Below are positions 52,360 through 63,912 of a DNA stretch of 64,000 nucleotides, piece by piece (position 1 is the stretch's first letter; each line of letters begins with the position of its first letter). The position numbers and the translations under genes were made by a program. Below the pieces are notes generated by a model. That model saw only the letters and a program-made list of their open reading frames with translations. It was not told where the DNA came from and did no database searches. The stretch comes from Kluyvera sichuanensis (GTDB lineage: Bacteria > Pseudomonadota > Gammaproteobacteria > Enterobacterales > Enterobacteriaceae), in contig NZ_JABBJF010000020.1 of assembly GCF_014218705.1 (NCBI RefSeq), positions 31,997 through 95,996 of the forward strand. The letters run 5' to 3'.

Positions 52360-53364
52360 TTATTTGCTTAGCGTTGCGACCATCACCGCTTTGATGGTGT
52401 GCATCCGGTTTTCCGCCTGATCGAACACGATGCTGGCCGGAGATTCAAAGACCTCATCGGTCACTTCCATCCCGCCGTGCATGCCGTACTCAGCGGCCAT
52501 TTTCTTACCTACGGTCGTCTGGTCATCATGGAACGCAGGCAGGCAGTGCAGGAATTTCACCTGCGGATTGCCGGTCAGCTTCATCATGGCGCTATTCACC
52601 TGATAGCCGCGCAGCAGCGCAATACGCTCCGCCCACTTCTCTTTGGCTTCGCCCATCGATACCCACACGTCGGTGTAGATAAAGTCCGCGTCCTTCACGC
52701 CTGCGGCAATATCTTCCGTCAGGATTACGTTACCGCCGTTCTTCTGCGCCAGCGCTTTGCACTCTGCGACCAGGCTCGCTTCTGGCCAGCATTCCTGTGG
52801 TGCCACCAGACGCAGATCGAGACCGGTTAACGCTGCGGCTTCCAGCATCGAGTTGCCCATGTTGTTACGCGCATCGCCGGCATAAACCAGCGTCATTTCG
52901 TTGAACGCTTTGCCCGGTAGGTGTTCCTGCATGGTCAGCAGGTCCGCCAGCAGTTGGGTTGGGTGGAACTCATCGGTCAGGCCGTTCCATACCGGCACTC
53001 CGGAGTACTCGGCCAGCGTTTCCACCACTTCCTGGCCGTAGCCACGGTACTGGATACCGTCGTACATGCGGCCCAGCACACGCGCGGTGTCTTTAATCGA
53101 TTCTTTGTGGCCAATCTGGCTGCCGCTGGATCCAAGATAGGTGACGCGAGCGCCCTGATCGTATGCGGCAACTTCGAAAGAGCATCGTGTACGGGTTGAG
53201 TCTTTTTCGAAGATGAGCGCGATGTTTTTACCGGTCAGGTTCGGCGACTCCGTGCCGCTTTTTTTATCCGCTTTTAGTTTTGCTGCGAGCTGCAGCAGGG
53301 TGGTGATTTCTGCAGGGGTAAAATCGAGTAATTTTAAGAAGTTCTTTTTATACAGAGTAGACAT
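52360..53364 (-). CDS. argI: Ornithine carbamoyltransferase
   Basis: Makes citrulline from ornithine and carbamoyl phosphate in arginine synthesis. 334 residues, as in E. coli ArgI. Carbamoyl-phosphate motif [11 protein letters not shown], ornithine loop [11 protein letters not shown] and [16 protein letters not shown] are intact. Preceded by two ARG boxes, so repressed by ArgR with arginine. E. coli K-12 also has the paralogue argF; whether this strain has it cannot be seen here. Confidence 0.96.
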   Translation of the reverse strand: MSTLYKKNFLKLLDFTPAEITTLLQLAAKLKADKKSGTESPNLTGKNIALIFEKDSTRTRCSFEVAAYDQGARVTYLGSSGSQIGHKESIKDTARVLGRMYDGIQYRGYGQEVVETLAEYSGVPVWNGLTDEFHPTQLLADLLTMQEHLPGKAFNEMTLVYAGDARNNMGNSMLEAAALTGLDLRLVAPQECWPEASLVAECKALAQKNGGNVILTEDIAAGVKDADFIYTDVWVSMGEAKEKWAERIALLRGYQVNSAMMKLTGNPQVKFLHCLPAFHDDQTTVGKKMAAEYGMHGGMEVTDEVFESPASIVFDQAENRMHTIKAVMVATLSK

Positions 53365-53393
53365 AATTCCCTCACCTGGCTCAAGCCACTTAT

Positions 53394-53428
53394 TGAATTA
53401 AAATTCACTTTATATGGATGAATATTCA
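53394..53428 (-). promoter_or_regulatory. Tandem ARG boxes upstream of argI
   Basis: TGAATTAAAATTCA (53394-53407) is a perfect ARG-box core; TGGATGAATATTCA (53415-53428) differs at one specified position. They start 21 bp apart (18-bp boxes, 3-bp gap), the standard ArgR arrangement, 30-65 bp before argI. Confidence 0.9.
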
Positions 53429-53524
53429 TTTGCAACCCCAATAACAAATCTTTATCGGAAAGGTGGAGGCAATGGCAACGGTATGTGACAATAAGAGTAT
53501 CAGCCACATTATGAGGAACGAGCC

Positions 53525-53947
53525 ATGGCAAACCCTGAACATCTGGAAGAACAGCGCGAAGAGACCCGTCTGATCATTGAAGAACTGCTGGAAGACGGCA
53601 GCGATCCTGATGCGCTGTACACCATCGAACATCACCTTTCCGCAGACGATTTCGAAAGTCTGGAGAAAGCGGCGGTAGAAGCGTTCAAGCTGGGCTACGA
53701 AGTGACGGAGCCGGAAGAGCTGGAAGTGGAAGAAGGCGACACCGTGATCTGCTGCGATATCCTGAGCGAAAGCGCGCTGAACGCAGAGCTTATCGACGCG
53801 CAGGTTGAGCAACTGATGAACCTGGCTGAGAAATTTGAAGTGGAATACGACGGTTGGGGAACCTACTACGAAGACCCGAACGGCGAAGAGGGTGATGACG
53901 ACGACGAAGATTTCGTCGACGAAGAAGACGACGGCGTACGTCACTAA
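53525..53947 (+). CDS. rraB: Ribonuclease E inhibitor RraB
   Basis: Binds RNase E and changes the set of transcripts it cuts. 140 residues (E. coli YjgD/RraB 138), strongly acidic, with the tail [21 protein letters not shown] and the core [21 protein letters not shown]. Ribosome site GAGGAACGAGCC. Divergent from argI, as in E. coli. Confidence 0.96.
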   Translation: MANPEHLEEQREETRLIIEELLEDGSDPDALYTIEHHLSADDFESLEKAAVEAFKLGYEVTEPEELEVEEGDTVICCDILSESALNAELIDAQVEQLMNLAEKFEVEYDGWGTYYEDPNGEEGDDDDEDFVDEEDDGVRH

Positions 53948-53999
53948 GTCATCACATTACCTACGGCAGCGCCCGCTGCCGTAGGGCAAGGATTTTGGT

Positions 54000-54758
54000 A
54001 TGGATTACCCGCAAATACTCTCCCCGGTTCTCAACTTCCTGCACTGCGAAACGCCTCAGGCGTGGCTCGATAAAGCCCGCGATCCGGCCAATCTTCCTCT
54101 GTTGCTGACCGACCATCTAGTCTGTGAGCTAAAAGCGGCGCAAACCGCGATGCTGCTGGTGCGTAAATATGTCGCGGATAAAGAGGGCGCGCAGGCGCTG
54201 CTCGACTGGCTGAAACCTTATGAAGCCTTTACCTTTCGCGACGGCGTTGAGCCAGACTTTACCGCGCTGCATAAACAGATGGGTAAAAGCGCGATGCCGC
54301 AGACCGACGACCCGTGGGGAAGGCAGCTTATCGACAGCATGGTGCTACTGATAAAAGAGGAGTTGCACCACTTCACACAGGTGCGTGAGGCGATGCTGAA
54401 GCGCAATATCCCATACGTGAAAATCACCGCCAGTCGCTACGCTAAAGGGATGCTCAAAGTGGTGCGCACGCATGAACCGCTTACCCTGATTGATAAGCTG
54501 ATTTGCGGGGCGTACATCGAAGCCCGCTCCTGCGAACGCTTTGCCGCGCTGGCGCCGTATCTGGATGATGATCTGCAGGCGTTTTACCTGTCGCTGCTGC
54601 GTTCAGAAGCGCGGCACTATCAGGACTACCTGACGCTGGCGCAGCAAATCGCTGACGGCGATATCAGCGAGCGGGTGCGTTTCTTCGGTGAAGTGGAAGC
54701 GTCGCTTATCACCGCTCTGGATGAAGAGTTCCGCTTCCACAGCGGCGTGCCTGCATAG
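54000..54758 (+). CDS. miaE: tRNA-(ms2io6A)-hydroxylase MiaE
   Basis: Non-haem diiron monooxygenase that hydroxylates the isopentenyl chain of ms2i6A37 in tRNAs reading UNN codons; needs oxygen. 252 residues. Ferritin-like four-helix core with ligand motifs LVCELKAAQ, KEELHHF (ExxH), YIEARSCERF and SEARHYQDY (ExxH). Known from Salmonella and many enterobacteria, missing from E. coli K-12. 52 bp after rraB. Confidence 0.93.
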   Translation: MDYPQILSPVLNFLHCETPQAWLDKARDPANLPLLLTDHLVCELKAAQTAMLLVRKYVADKEGAQALLDWLKPYEAFTFRDGVEPDFTALHKQMGKSAMPQTDDPWGRQLIDSMVLLIKEELHHFTQVREAMLKRNIPYVKITASRYAKGMLKVVRTHEPLTLIDKLICGAYIEARSCERFAALAPYLDDDLQAFYLSLLRSEARHYQDYLTLAQQIADGDISERVRFFGEVEASLITALDEEFRFHSGVPA

Positions 54759-54884
54759 TTGTTCTCAGCTTCCCGGCAGAAAAATCTGGTGGCTGGAAAT
54801 GCCTCACCTTTGCCGCAATAATCGACACACAGAACAGGAAAGCATAATTCCCGGCATATTTGTCGATTTGGCTAAGGATAATCA

Positions 54885-55715
54885 ATGAACTGGGCACACG
54901 TATTACTGGCAGGGTATATCGGGGCGGTTATCGCCATCATCGTTGGCGTATTTCGCAAAAAAGGTTGGATTGGCAAGGTCGCAGGTGGTGTGATTTTTGT
55001 CGTTGCAGTTGTTGGCTGGAACCTGTTCGACGTGCACTACCTGATCCCGCGTGAAAACCCGGACTATGGTCTAAGCGAAGCGCAGAAGTTTGAAAATGCG
55101 ATGCTGACCATGCCGGTTTACCAGGTGCTTAAAGCGCAGGAACCCGCGCTTTGGGAGCATATTCGTAATCAGGCTGCACAGATGAAAGAGGCGGGGAAAA
55201 GCGAGCAGCAGATCATCGATGCTATACAACCACAGATTCTTCAACTACAGATGGCGCGTTTGCAGCAGGCACCTGATGCCAATGTTATCGAGTATATGAA
55301 GATTAACCTCGAACAGATTGCTGCGGTCAAGAATGTGGGAGATGACGAATGTTTTCGTTTTCTGTTCCCTGCGGTGAAAGGGGGAATTAACCCGGTTCGC
55401 CTTATTCCGAACGAGATTATGGCGCGGCGTATGGCGAGCGATATAGCAATGATGAACGCCGCCTATGGCCCTGGCAAGCATACGGTCACGGCGGAGGAAA
55501 AACAGTTAGCGCTGGAAGATCTGCAAGCTATTAGCCCGGGGCTGGTACAGCGCTACGGACCGGACATTCAGATTATGGCTGACCCGAGCAAAGGCGTGGG
55601 TAAAGAGAAAATGGCTTGTGAAATGGTACAGGAGCTCTGGACTCAGGTTCTCAAGCTGCCGACCGCGCGTGCCGCCGGCGTGATTCGTTTCACGCTCTCT
55701 GCCGAGATGCAATAA
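54885..55715 (+). CDS. Membrane-anchored protein of unknown function
   Basis: 276 residues. Two hydrophobic helices at the N-terminus (about 5-24 and 31-50: VLLAGYIGAVIAIIVGV and KVAGGVIFVVAVVGWNLF), then a soluble, mostly helical domain (GLSEAQKFENAMLTMPVYQV..., QIIDAIQPQILQLQMARLQQ). Two cysteines lie in DDECF and KMACEM. No motif that I recognise. Ribosome site AAGGA. Not present at this point in E. coli K-12 as I recall; similar unannotated proteins may occur in Salmonella. Convergent with yjgM. Confidence 0.8.
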   Translation: MNWAHVLLAGYIGAVIAIIVGVFRKKGWIGKVAGGVIFVVAVVGWNLFDVHYLIPRENPDYGLSEAQKFENAMLTMPVYQVLKAQEPALWEHIRNQAAQMKEAGKSEQQIIDAIQPQILQLQMARLQQAPDANVIEYMKINLEQIAAVKNVGDDECFRFLFPAVKGGINPVRLIPNEIMARRMASDIAMMNAAYGPGKHTVTAEEKQLALEDLQAISPGLVQRYGPDIQIMADPSKGVGKEKMACEMVQELWTQVLKLPTARAAGVIRFTLSAEMQ

Positions 55716-55741
55716 GGTAGACCGAGCCCTTCTGATTCCTC

Positions 55742-56245
55742 TCAGAGGGGCTTTAACATCCGCACTTCACAATCGACATGCCCGGTGCAGCCCAGCGGCT
55801 CGGCGATATGTTCGAATCCCAGATGTTCATAAAGACGAATAGCTTCTGTCAGAAACGCGGTGGTCTCAAGGTAGCACTGCTTAAACCCCTGTTCGCGGGC
55901 ATGCTCAAGCGCCATCAGCGCCAGCTTTTTCGCCAGCCCCTGACCGCGTACGCTCGGCAGGAAATACATCTTTTGCAGTTCGCAAATATCCGGCTCGCTA
56001 CAGCCTAACGGCGCGACGCCGCCGCCACCTACCACCTGACCATTCTGCTCAACCACCCAGTAGGCCGCACCCGGCTGGCTGTAAACCTGAAACAGCTCGT
56101 CCAGATTGGGGTCGGCCACCGTGTAGCCTTTATCGGCGGTCAGGCCGTGTTCGGCAGAGACCTGGCGGATAACGTTGGCAATGGCGGCGTTGTCGTCAGC
56201 CGTAAGGCGACGCAGCGTTGCAGAGACAGGGGTAATGACACTCAT
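55742..56245 (-). CDS. yjgM: GNAT-family acetyltransferase YjgM
   Basis: The ATG at 56243-56245 gives 167 residues, the length of E. coli YjgM, with near-identical blocks [40 protein letters not shown] (acetyl-CoA loop RGQGLAKK), [21 protein letters not shown] and [14 protein letters not shown]. Substrate uncertain. Its ribosome site is weak. An in-frame extension to 56425 passes through an REP-like element and is not coding. Confidence 0.9.
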   Translation of the reverse strand: MSVITPVSATLRRLTADDNAAIANVIRQVSAEHGLTADKGYTVADPNLDELFQVYSQPGAAYWVVEQNGQVVGGGGVAPLGCSEPDICELQKMYFLPSVRGQGLAKKLALMALEHAREQGFKQCYLETTAFLTEAIRLYEHLGFEHIAEPLGCTGHVDCEVRMLKPL

Positions 56246-56349
56246 AGCGAACTCATGACGTAAACGTGGAACATATGCAGTTAATAACACTGCGGGGAGG
56301 GGGAGTGCAAGCGAGGATAATTCAGGAGGTTGGAACCGTACCGTGGATA

Positions 56350-56416
56350 ACCCGGAGTCGGCGCTAATGCACCTCGTCCGGGCTACTTGACCGTTTGCCG
56401 GCTCGCCCGGCAAACG
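56350..56416. repeat. REP-like palindromes downstream of valS
   Basis: ACCCGGAGTCGGCGC ... CACCTCGTCCGGGCTA, then a hairpin GTTTGCCGG-CTCGC-CCGGCAAAC (56393-56415). The second hairpin is 15 bases beyond the valS stop and may end or protect its message. Confidence 0.7.
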
Positions 56417-56430
56417 TACAGGCACGATTT

Positions 56431-59286
56431 TTACAGCGCGGCGATGACCGCCTGCTGCTCAATCAGCTTCGCTTTCGCTTCCGCGTAACCGTCCAGCTTC
56501 TCACGCTCTTTAGCAATCACCGCTTCCGGTGCACGAGCAACGAAACCTTCGTTGGAGAGCTTGCCTTCGATACGGGCAATCTCACCTTCGATTTTCGCTA
56601 CTTCTTTTGCCAGACGCGCCAGCTCATCTTCTTTGTTGATGAGGCCAGCCATCGGGATCAGCAGCTCGGCGCCGTCGATGATTTTGGTCACGGAAACCGG
56701 ACCTTTGTCATCGGCTGGCAGCACGGTGATGCTTTCCAGACGGGCCAGGTTCAGCAGGAAGCTACGGTTGTCGTTCACGCGACGCATTGCGTCAGCGCTG
56801 CAACCACGCAGCAGCAGCTCCAGCGGTTTGCCTGGGGCGATGTTCATTTCCGCACGGATGTTACGTACGGCAACAATTGCCTGCTTCAGCCACTCGGTAT
56901 CGGCCAGTGCTGCTTCATCAACCTGTGCGGCGTTATATTCCGGGAACGGCTGCAGCATGATGGTGTCTGCGGTGTTGCCGCAAATGACTTTCACGCGCTG
57001 CCAGATGGTCTCGGTGATGAATGGAATGATCGGGTGCGCCAGGCGCAGCAGACCTTCCAGCACGGTGACCAGCGTATTGCGGGTGCCGCGCAGTTCAGAC
57101 TCGGAACCCCCGGTCATTACCGGCTTAGTCAGCTCCAGATACCAGTCACAGAACTGGTTCCAGGTGAACTCGTACAGAATGCCCGCGGCGATGTCGAAGC
57201 GGAAGTTATCCAGTGCTTCGCGGTACGCTTTCACGGTCTGGTTGAATTCAGCCAGGATCCAGCGGTCAGCCAGAGACAGGGTCATTTCGCCGCCGTTGAA
57301 GCCGCAATCCTGATCTTCGGTGTTCATCAGCACGAAGCGGCTGGCGTTCCACAGCTTGTTACAGAAGTTACGGTAACCTTCCAGACGCTTCATATCCCAG
57401 TTGATGTCGCGGCCGGTAGAGGCCAGCGCCGCCAGGGTGAAGCGCAGGGCGTCGGTGCCGTGCGGCTCGATGCCGTCCGGGAACTGTTTCTCGGTACGTT
57501 TAGCAATTTTCTCAGCCAGCTGCGGCTGCATCATGTTGCCGGTACGTTTTTCCAGCAGGTCTGCCAGGGAGATACCGTCGACCATATCCAGCGGGTCGAT
57601 AACGTTACCTTTGGACTTGGACATCTTCTGGCCTTCGTCGTCACGAATCAGACCGGTCATGTAGACGGTCTTGAACGGAACCTGTGGCTTGCCGTTTTCA
57701 TCTTTGATGAAGTGCATGGTCATCATGATCATGCGGGCAATCCAGAAGAAGATGATGTCGAAGCCGGAAACCATCACGCTGGTTGGGTGGAACTGACGCA
57801 GCGCGTCGGTGTTTTCCGGCCAGCCCAGGGTAGAGAAGGTCCACAGCGCGGAGGAGAACCAGGTATCCAGAACGTCTTCGTCCTGACGCAGGGCAACGTC
57901 CGCGCTGAGGTTGTTTTCCTGACGCACTTCATCTTCGGTGCGGCCAACGTAGACGTTGCCGTCGTTGTCATACCATGCCGGGATACGGTGACCCCACCAC
58001 AGCTGACGGGAGATACACCAGTCCTGAATATCACGCATCCAGGAGAAGTACATGTTTTCGTACTGCTTCGGTACGAACTGAATGTCGCCGTTCTCAACCG
58101 CTTCAACCGCCGGTTTCGCCAGCACGTCGGCACGGACGTACCACTGGTCGGTCAGCATTGGCTCGATAACCACGCCGCCACGGTCGCCGTAAGGAACGGT
58201 CAGATCGTGAGGTTTGATCTCTTCCAGCAGGCCCATCGCATCGATGGCAGCCACGATCGCTTTACGCGCGGCAAAGCGTTCCAGCTTCTGGAATTCAGCC
58301 GGGATAGCGTTGGAGTAAACGTCAGACTCTTCGCCTTTGGTGTCGTACACTTCTGCGGTTTCGCGGATGTCGCCATCAAAGGTCAGAATGTTGATCATTG
58401 GCAGCGCGTGGCGACGACCAACTTCATAGTCGTTGAAGTCGTGCGCCGGGGTGATTTTCACGCAGCCGGTGCCTTTTTCCATATCGGCGTGTTCGTCGCC
58501 CACGATAGGAATACGGCGGTCAACCAGCGGCAGAACAACGAACTTGCCGATCAGATCTTTATAGCGTGGATCTTCCGGGTTCACGGCCACGCCGGTATCG
58601 CCCAGAATGGTTTCCGGACGGGTAGTCGCGACGACCAGGTAATCTTTACCGTCTGCGGTTTTCGCGCCGTCGGCCAGCGGATAGCGGATGTGCCACATGG
58701 AGCCTTTAGACTCGCGGTTTTCCACTTCCAGGTCAGAGATGGCGGTGCGCAGTTTCGGGTCCCAGTTTACCAGGCGTTTGCCACGGTAAATCAGGTCTTC
58801 TTTGTACAGGCGGACAAAGACTTCTTTCACGGCATTGGAAAGGCCTTCGTCCATGGTGAAGCGCTCGCGCTCCCAGTCAACAGAGTTGCCGAGACGGCGC
58901 ATCTGACGGGTAATGGTGCCGCCGGATTCCGCTTTCCACTGCCAGATTTTGTCGATGAAGGCATCGCGACCGTAGTCGTGACGAGTTTTACCTTCTTCCG
59001 CGGCAATCTTACGCTCAACCACCATCTGGGTAGCGATACCCGCGTGGTCGGTACCCGCCTGCCACAGGGTATTTTTGCCCTGCATGCGCTGGTAGCGAAT
59101 CATGGTGTCCATGATGGTTTGCTGGAAAGCATGACCCATATGCAAACTGCCGGTGACGTTCGGCGGCGGGATCATGATGCAGAAGGACTCTTTGCTTTCG
59201 TCGCCGTTAGGCTTGAAATAGCCCTGCTGTTCCCAGTGCTCGTAAAGCGGCTGTTCGATATCTTGCGGGTTATATGTCTTTTCCAT
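56431..59286 (-). CDS. valS: Valine-tRNA ligase
   Basis: Class I aminoacyl-tRNA synthetase charging tRNA-Val. 951 residues, as in E. coli. HIGH motif variant in [20 protein letters not shown] in [14 protein letters not shown], the CP1 editing domain between them ([19 protein letters not shown]), and a C-terminal coiled coil ([18 protein letters not shown]). It overlaps the holC stop by one base (TAATG), so the two are coupled. Confidence 0.97.
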   Translation of the reverse strand: MEKTYNPQDIEQPLYEHWEQQGYFKPNGDESKESFCIMIPPPNVTGSLHMGHAFQQTIMDTMIRYQRMQGKNTLWQAGTDHAGIATQMVVERKIAAEEGKTRHDYGRDAFIDKIWQWKAESGGTITRQMRRLGNSVDWERERFTMDEGLSNAVKEVFVRLYKEDLIYRGKRLVNWDPKLRTAISDLEVENRESKGSMWHIRYPLADGAKTADGKDYLVVATTRPETILGDTGVAVNPEDPRYKDLIGKFVVLPLVDRRIPIVGDEHADMEKGTGCVKITPAHDFNDYEVGRRHALPMINILTFDGDIRETAEVYDTKGEESDVYSNAIPAEFQKLERFAARKAIVAAIDAMGLLEEIKPHDLTVPYGDRGGVVIEPMLTDQWYVRADVLAKPAVEAVENGDIQFVPKQYENMYFSWMRDIQDWCISRQLWWGHRIPAWYDNDGNVYVGRTEDEVRQENNLSADVALRQDEDVLDTWFSSALWTFSTLGWPENTDALRQFHPTSVMVSGFDIIFFWIARMIMMTMHFIKDENGKPQVPFKTVYMTGLIRDDEGQKMSKSKGNVIDPLDMVDGISLADLLEKRTGNMMQPQLAEKIAKRTEKQFPDGIEPHGTDALRFTLAALASTGRDINWDMKRLEGYRNFCNKLWNASRFVLMNTEDQDCGFNGGEMTLSLADRWILAEFNQTVKAYREALDNFRFDIAAGILYEFTWNQFCDWYLELTKPVMTGGSESELRGTRNTLVTVLEGLLRLAHPIIPFITETIWQRVKVICGNTADTIMLQPFPEYNAAQVDEAALADTEWLKQAIVAVRNIRAEMNIAPGKPLELLLRGCSADAMRRVNDNRSFLLNLARLESITVLPADDKGPVSVTKIIDGAELLIPMAGLINKEDELARLAKEVAKIEGEIARIEGKLSNEGFVARAPEAVIAKEREKLDGYAEAKAKLIEQQAVIAAL

Positions 59287-59729
59287 TATTTCCAGGTTGC
59301 CGTATTCAGGTTAAAACCAGCCACGCGGTAGGCTTTGTAGCGATCGCGTGCGAGTTGTTTCAGAGTTTCTTCGTAAGGGACGAAGTCTACCACTTCTGTG
59401 AAAGCGGTGGCAAAATCTGCAAAGTTTACCCGCAGACTTATCAGTATATCCCGTGGGCTGCTGTTGCGCTTGGCAGGCCAGGCTATCTCCACCGGCGCAC
59501 CGCCTCTTGGGCCTTCGCCCGCCAGATTATGCGGCACAAAACTGTCCGGAGGACGGCTCCACAGGGCTTCATCCAGGCGAATGGCCTGCTGCTCGTCTTC
59601 GCAGGCGATCAGCACGCGCTTGCCCGCGCGCCAACGTTCTGCGGCAATTTCACACACCAGTTGCTCGACGGCGCTGAGGTCGTCGACGGTGGTGTCATTG
59701 TCCAGAAGATAGAACGTCGCATTCTTCAT
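59286..59729 (-). CDS. holC: DNA polymerase III subunit chi
   Basis: Chi subunit of the clamp-loader complex; links psi and single-stranded-DNA-binding protein during replication. 147 residues, as in E. coli, starting [13 protein letters not shown] and containing [21 protein letters not shown] and DFVPYEE. Immediately upstream of valS. A palindromic repeat separates it from pepA. Confidence 0.96.
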   Translation of the reverse strand: MKNATFYLLDNDTTVDDLSAVEQLVCEIAAERWRAGKRVLIACEDEQQAIRLDEALWSRPPDSFVPHNLAGEGPRGGAPVEIAWPAKRNSSPRDILISLRVNFADFATAFTEVVDFVPYEETLKQLARDRYKAYRVAGFNLNTATWK

Positions 59730-59760
59730 ATATGGGGCTTCTTGTGATGGTTTTAAATCG

Positions 59761-59835
59761 CCCCCTGACGCCCTTCCCGAACGTGGGAAAGGGCGGTCCC
59801 CTCTCCCCAGCGAGGAGAGGGTTAGGGTGAGGGGG
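59761..59835. repeat. Palindromic intergenic repeat, copy 6
   Basis: CCCCCTGACGCCCTTCCC at the left (diverged) and CCCTCTCCCC...GAGAGGGTTAGGGTGAGGGGG at the right; fills the pepA-holC gap and ends 8 bases before the pepA stop. Confidence 0.88.
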
Positions 59836-59842
59836 TTGTGCC

Positions 59843-61357
<1,515 letters not shown>

Positions 61358-61621
61358 CTACGCTCCTGAATCTTAAAGACAACGGCGGTGGCTACGGATA
61401 GAATTGCAAGCTTACGTAACTCATTTCCGCTGTTGCGGTGACTTCGTGTTAATCTTAACGTTATTACGGTCCTGGCACGTCAGAACAAGTCCTGAAACGT
61501 GAAGCCGCTGAGTCATTTAATCTTAGCGATGTTTTCGACGACTCAAGAGAATAAATGACGTTTAAGCCATGAAACAAGCTATTTTCCTGCAATAAGACGG
61601 GTTTTTACGGGCGTATTTATA

Positions 61622-62722
61622 GTGATAATCATACGATATCTGGTGCGGGAGACGCTAAAAAGCCAGCTTGCCATCCTCTTCATCCTGCTTTTGATCTTTT
61701 TCTGTCAGAAACTGGTGAGGATCCTCGGCGCGGCGGTCGATGGTGATATCCCGACAAACCTCGTGCTCTCATTGCTCGGGCTCGGCGTGCCTGAAATGGC
61801 GCAGCTTATCCTACCGCTGAGTCTGTTCCTCGGTCTTCTGATGACCCTGGGTAAACTGTATACCGAAAGTGAAATCACGGTGATGCACGCCTGCGGCCTG
61901 AGTAAAGCCGTGCTGGTGAAAGCGGCGATGGTCCTCGCGCTGTTTACCGGTATTGTTGCCGCCGTCAACGTGATGTGGGCGGGGCCGTGGTCGTCTCGCC
62001 ATCAGGATGAAGTGCTCGCCGAAGCCAAAGCGAACCCCGGCATGGCGGCGCTGGCACAGGGCCAGTTCCAGCAGTCTACCGATGGTAACGCGGTGTTATT
62101 TATTGAAGGCGTGAATGGCGCAAGCTTCCATGACGTCTTCCTGGCGCAGCTCCGGCCGAAAGGCACCGCGCGCCCTTCTGTGGTGGTGGCCGACACCGGC
62201 CAGCTCTCGCAGCGCAAAGACGGTTCTCAGGTGGTGACCTTAAATCAGGGTACGCGCTTTGAAGGCACCGCGATGCTGCGTGATTTCCGCATTACCGATT
62301 TTAAAAACTATCAGGCCATTATTGGCCACCAGGCCGTAGCCGCCGACCCGACCGATACCGAACAGATGAACATGAGCACGCTGTGGAATACGGATACCGA
62401 CCGTGCTCGCGCGGAGTTGCACTGGCGTTTCACGCTGGTGCTGACGGTCTTTATCATGGCGCTGATGGTGGTGCCGCTCAGCGTGGTGAATCCGCGTCAG
62501 GGCCGTGTACTCTCTATGCTGCCAGCTATGCTGCTGTATCTGGTGTTCTTCCTGCTGCAGACTTCGCTGAAGTCGAATGCGGGCAAAGGCAAAATCGACC
62601 CGGCAATATGGATGTGGGCGGTCAACCTGGCGTACATCGCGTTGGCCGTGGTGCTGAACCTCTGGGATACCGTCCCGATGCGCCGCGTTCGCGCCCGTTT
62701 TACGCATAAAGGAGCGGTATAA
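61622..62722 (+). CDS. lptF: LPS export ABC transporter permease LptF
   Basis: One of the two permeases of LptB2FG, which extracts lipopolysaccharide from the inner membrane. 366 residues from the GTG at 61622, the same start codon type and length as E. coli. Six membrane helices with a periplasmic beta-jellyroll between helices 3 and 4. Conserved ends: IIIRYLVRETLKSQ and WDTVPMRRVRARF. Its stop overlaps the lptG start by one base. Confidence 0.96.
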   Translation: MIIIRYLVRETLKSQLAILFILLLIFFCQKLVRILGAAVDGDIPTNLVLSLLGLGVPEMAQLILPLSLFLGLLMTLGKLYTESEITVMHACGLSKAVLVKAAMVLALFTGIVAAVNVMWAGPWSSRHQDEVLAEAKANPGMAALAQGQFQQSTDGNAVLFIEGVNGASFHDVFLAQLRPKGTARPSVVVADTGQLSQRKDGSQVVTLNQGTRFEGTAMLRDFRITDFKNYQAIIGHQAVAADPTDTEQMNMSTLWNTDTDRARAELHWRFTLVLTVFIMALMVVPLSVVNPRQGRVLSMLPAMLLYLVFFLLQTSLKSNAGKGKIDPAIWMWAVNLAYIALAVVLNLWDTVPMRRVRARFTHKGAV

Positions 62723-63804
62723 TGCAGCCATTTGGTGTACTTGACCGCTATATCGGTAAAACCATTTTCACCACCATCATGATGACGCTGTTCATGCTGG
62801 TGTCGCTGTCCGGCATTATTAAGTTTGTTGACCAGTTGAAGAAAGCCGGGCAGGGGAGCTATGACGCTCTGGGCGCGGGCATTTATACCCTTCTCAGCGT
62901 TCCAAAAGACGTGCAGATCTTCTTCCCGATGGCGGCGCTGCTCGGCGCGCTGCTTGGCCTGGGGATGCTGGCTCAGCGCAGTGAACTGGTGGTGATGCAG
63001 GCTTCCGGCTTTACCCGTCTGCAGGTGGCGCTGTCGGTGATGAAAACCGCGATCCCGCTGGTGCTGTTGACCATGGCAATGGGCGAGTGGGTTGCTCCGC
63101 AGGGCGAGCAGATGGCGCGTAACTACCGCGCTCAGCAGATGTACGGCGGTTCGTTACTCTCTACCCAGCAGGGCATGTGGGCGAAAGACGGCCACAACTT
63201 TGTCTATATCGAGCGCGTGAAGGGCACCGATGAGCTGGGCGGTGTGAGCATCTACTCCTTCAATAGCGAGCGTCGTCTGCAATCCGTACGCTACGCGGCC
63301 AGCGCGAAGTTCGATCAGGAGCAGAAAGAGTGGCGCCTGTCGCAAGTGGATGAATCTAACCTGACCGACCCGAAACAGATTACCGGTTCGCAAACGGTGA
63401 GCGGTACCTGGAAAACCACGCTGACGCCGGATAAGCTCGGCGTGGTGGCGCTGGACCCGGATGCGCTGTCTATCAGCGGCCTGCACAACTACGTGAAGTA
63501 TCTACAGGCCAGTGGCCAGGATCCCGGTCGCTATCAGCTCAATATGTGGAGCAAAATCTTCCAGCCGCTCTCCGTGGCGGTAATGATGCTGATGGCGCTG
63601 TCGTTTATCTTTGGCCCGCTGCGTAGCGTGCCGATGGGGGTGCGCGTGGTGACGGGGATTAGCTTCGGCTTTGTGTTCTACGTCCTTGACCAGATCTTCG
63701 GCCCGCTGACGCTGGTCTACGGTATCCCGCCGATTATCGGGGCGCTGCTGCCAAGCGCCAGCTTCTTCCTCATAAGCCTCTGGCTAATGATGCGAAAAGC
63801 CTAA
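62722..63804 (+). CDS. lptG: LPS export ABC transporter permease LptG
   Basis: Partner permease of LptF in LPS export. 360 residues, as in E. coli, starting MQPFGVLDRYIGKTIFTTI. Six helices, a periplasmic jellyroll, and the highly conserved FGPLRSVPMGVRVVTGISFGF block. Coupled to lptF (TAATG), ribosome site AAAGGAG. Followed by an REP-like element with T run (63813-63850). Confidence 0.97.
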   Translation: MQPFGVLDRYIGKTIFTTIMMTLFMLVSLSGIIKFVDQLKKAGQGSYDALGAGIYTLLSVPKDVQIFFPMAALLGALLGLGMLAQRSELVVMQASGFTRLQVALSVMKTAIPLVLLTMAMGEWVAPQGEQMARNYRAQQMYGGSLLSTQQGMWAKDGHNFVYIERVKGTDELGGVSIYSFNSERRLQSVRYAASAKFDQEQKEWRLSQVDESNLTDPKQITGSQTVSGTWKTTLTPDKLGVVALDPDALSISGLHNYVKYLQASGQDPGRYQLNMWSKIFQPLSVAVMMLMALSFIFGPLRSVPMGVRVVTGISFGFVFYVLDQIFGPLTLVYGIPPIIGALLPSASFFLISLWLMMRKA

Positions 63805-63810
63805 CCCCCC

Positions 63811-63850
63811 TTGTAGCCCGGCCGAGCGATAGTGACGCCGGGTTTTTTAT
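63811..63850 (+). terminator. REP-like hairpin and T run after lptG
   Basis: AGCCCGGCCGAGCGATAG... GACGCCGGGTTTTTT: CCCGGC/GCCGGG arms followed by six T, a plausible end for lptFG. Confidence 0.6.
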
Positions 63851-63912
63851 GCCTGCAATTTGCTGGTTTTTTTGGAACATCGGCGCTATCCCCGGGGTCG
63901 CTGCCGGTACAA

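Noticed and set aside
56395..59331. A 978-codon open frame on the plus strand
   Set aside because: It is antisense to valS throughout. The valS frame has full family conservation; the plus-strand frame is open only because of GC-rich codon bias, and its protein is low-complexity and resembles nothing.
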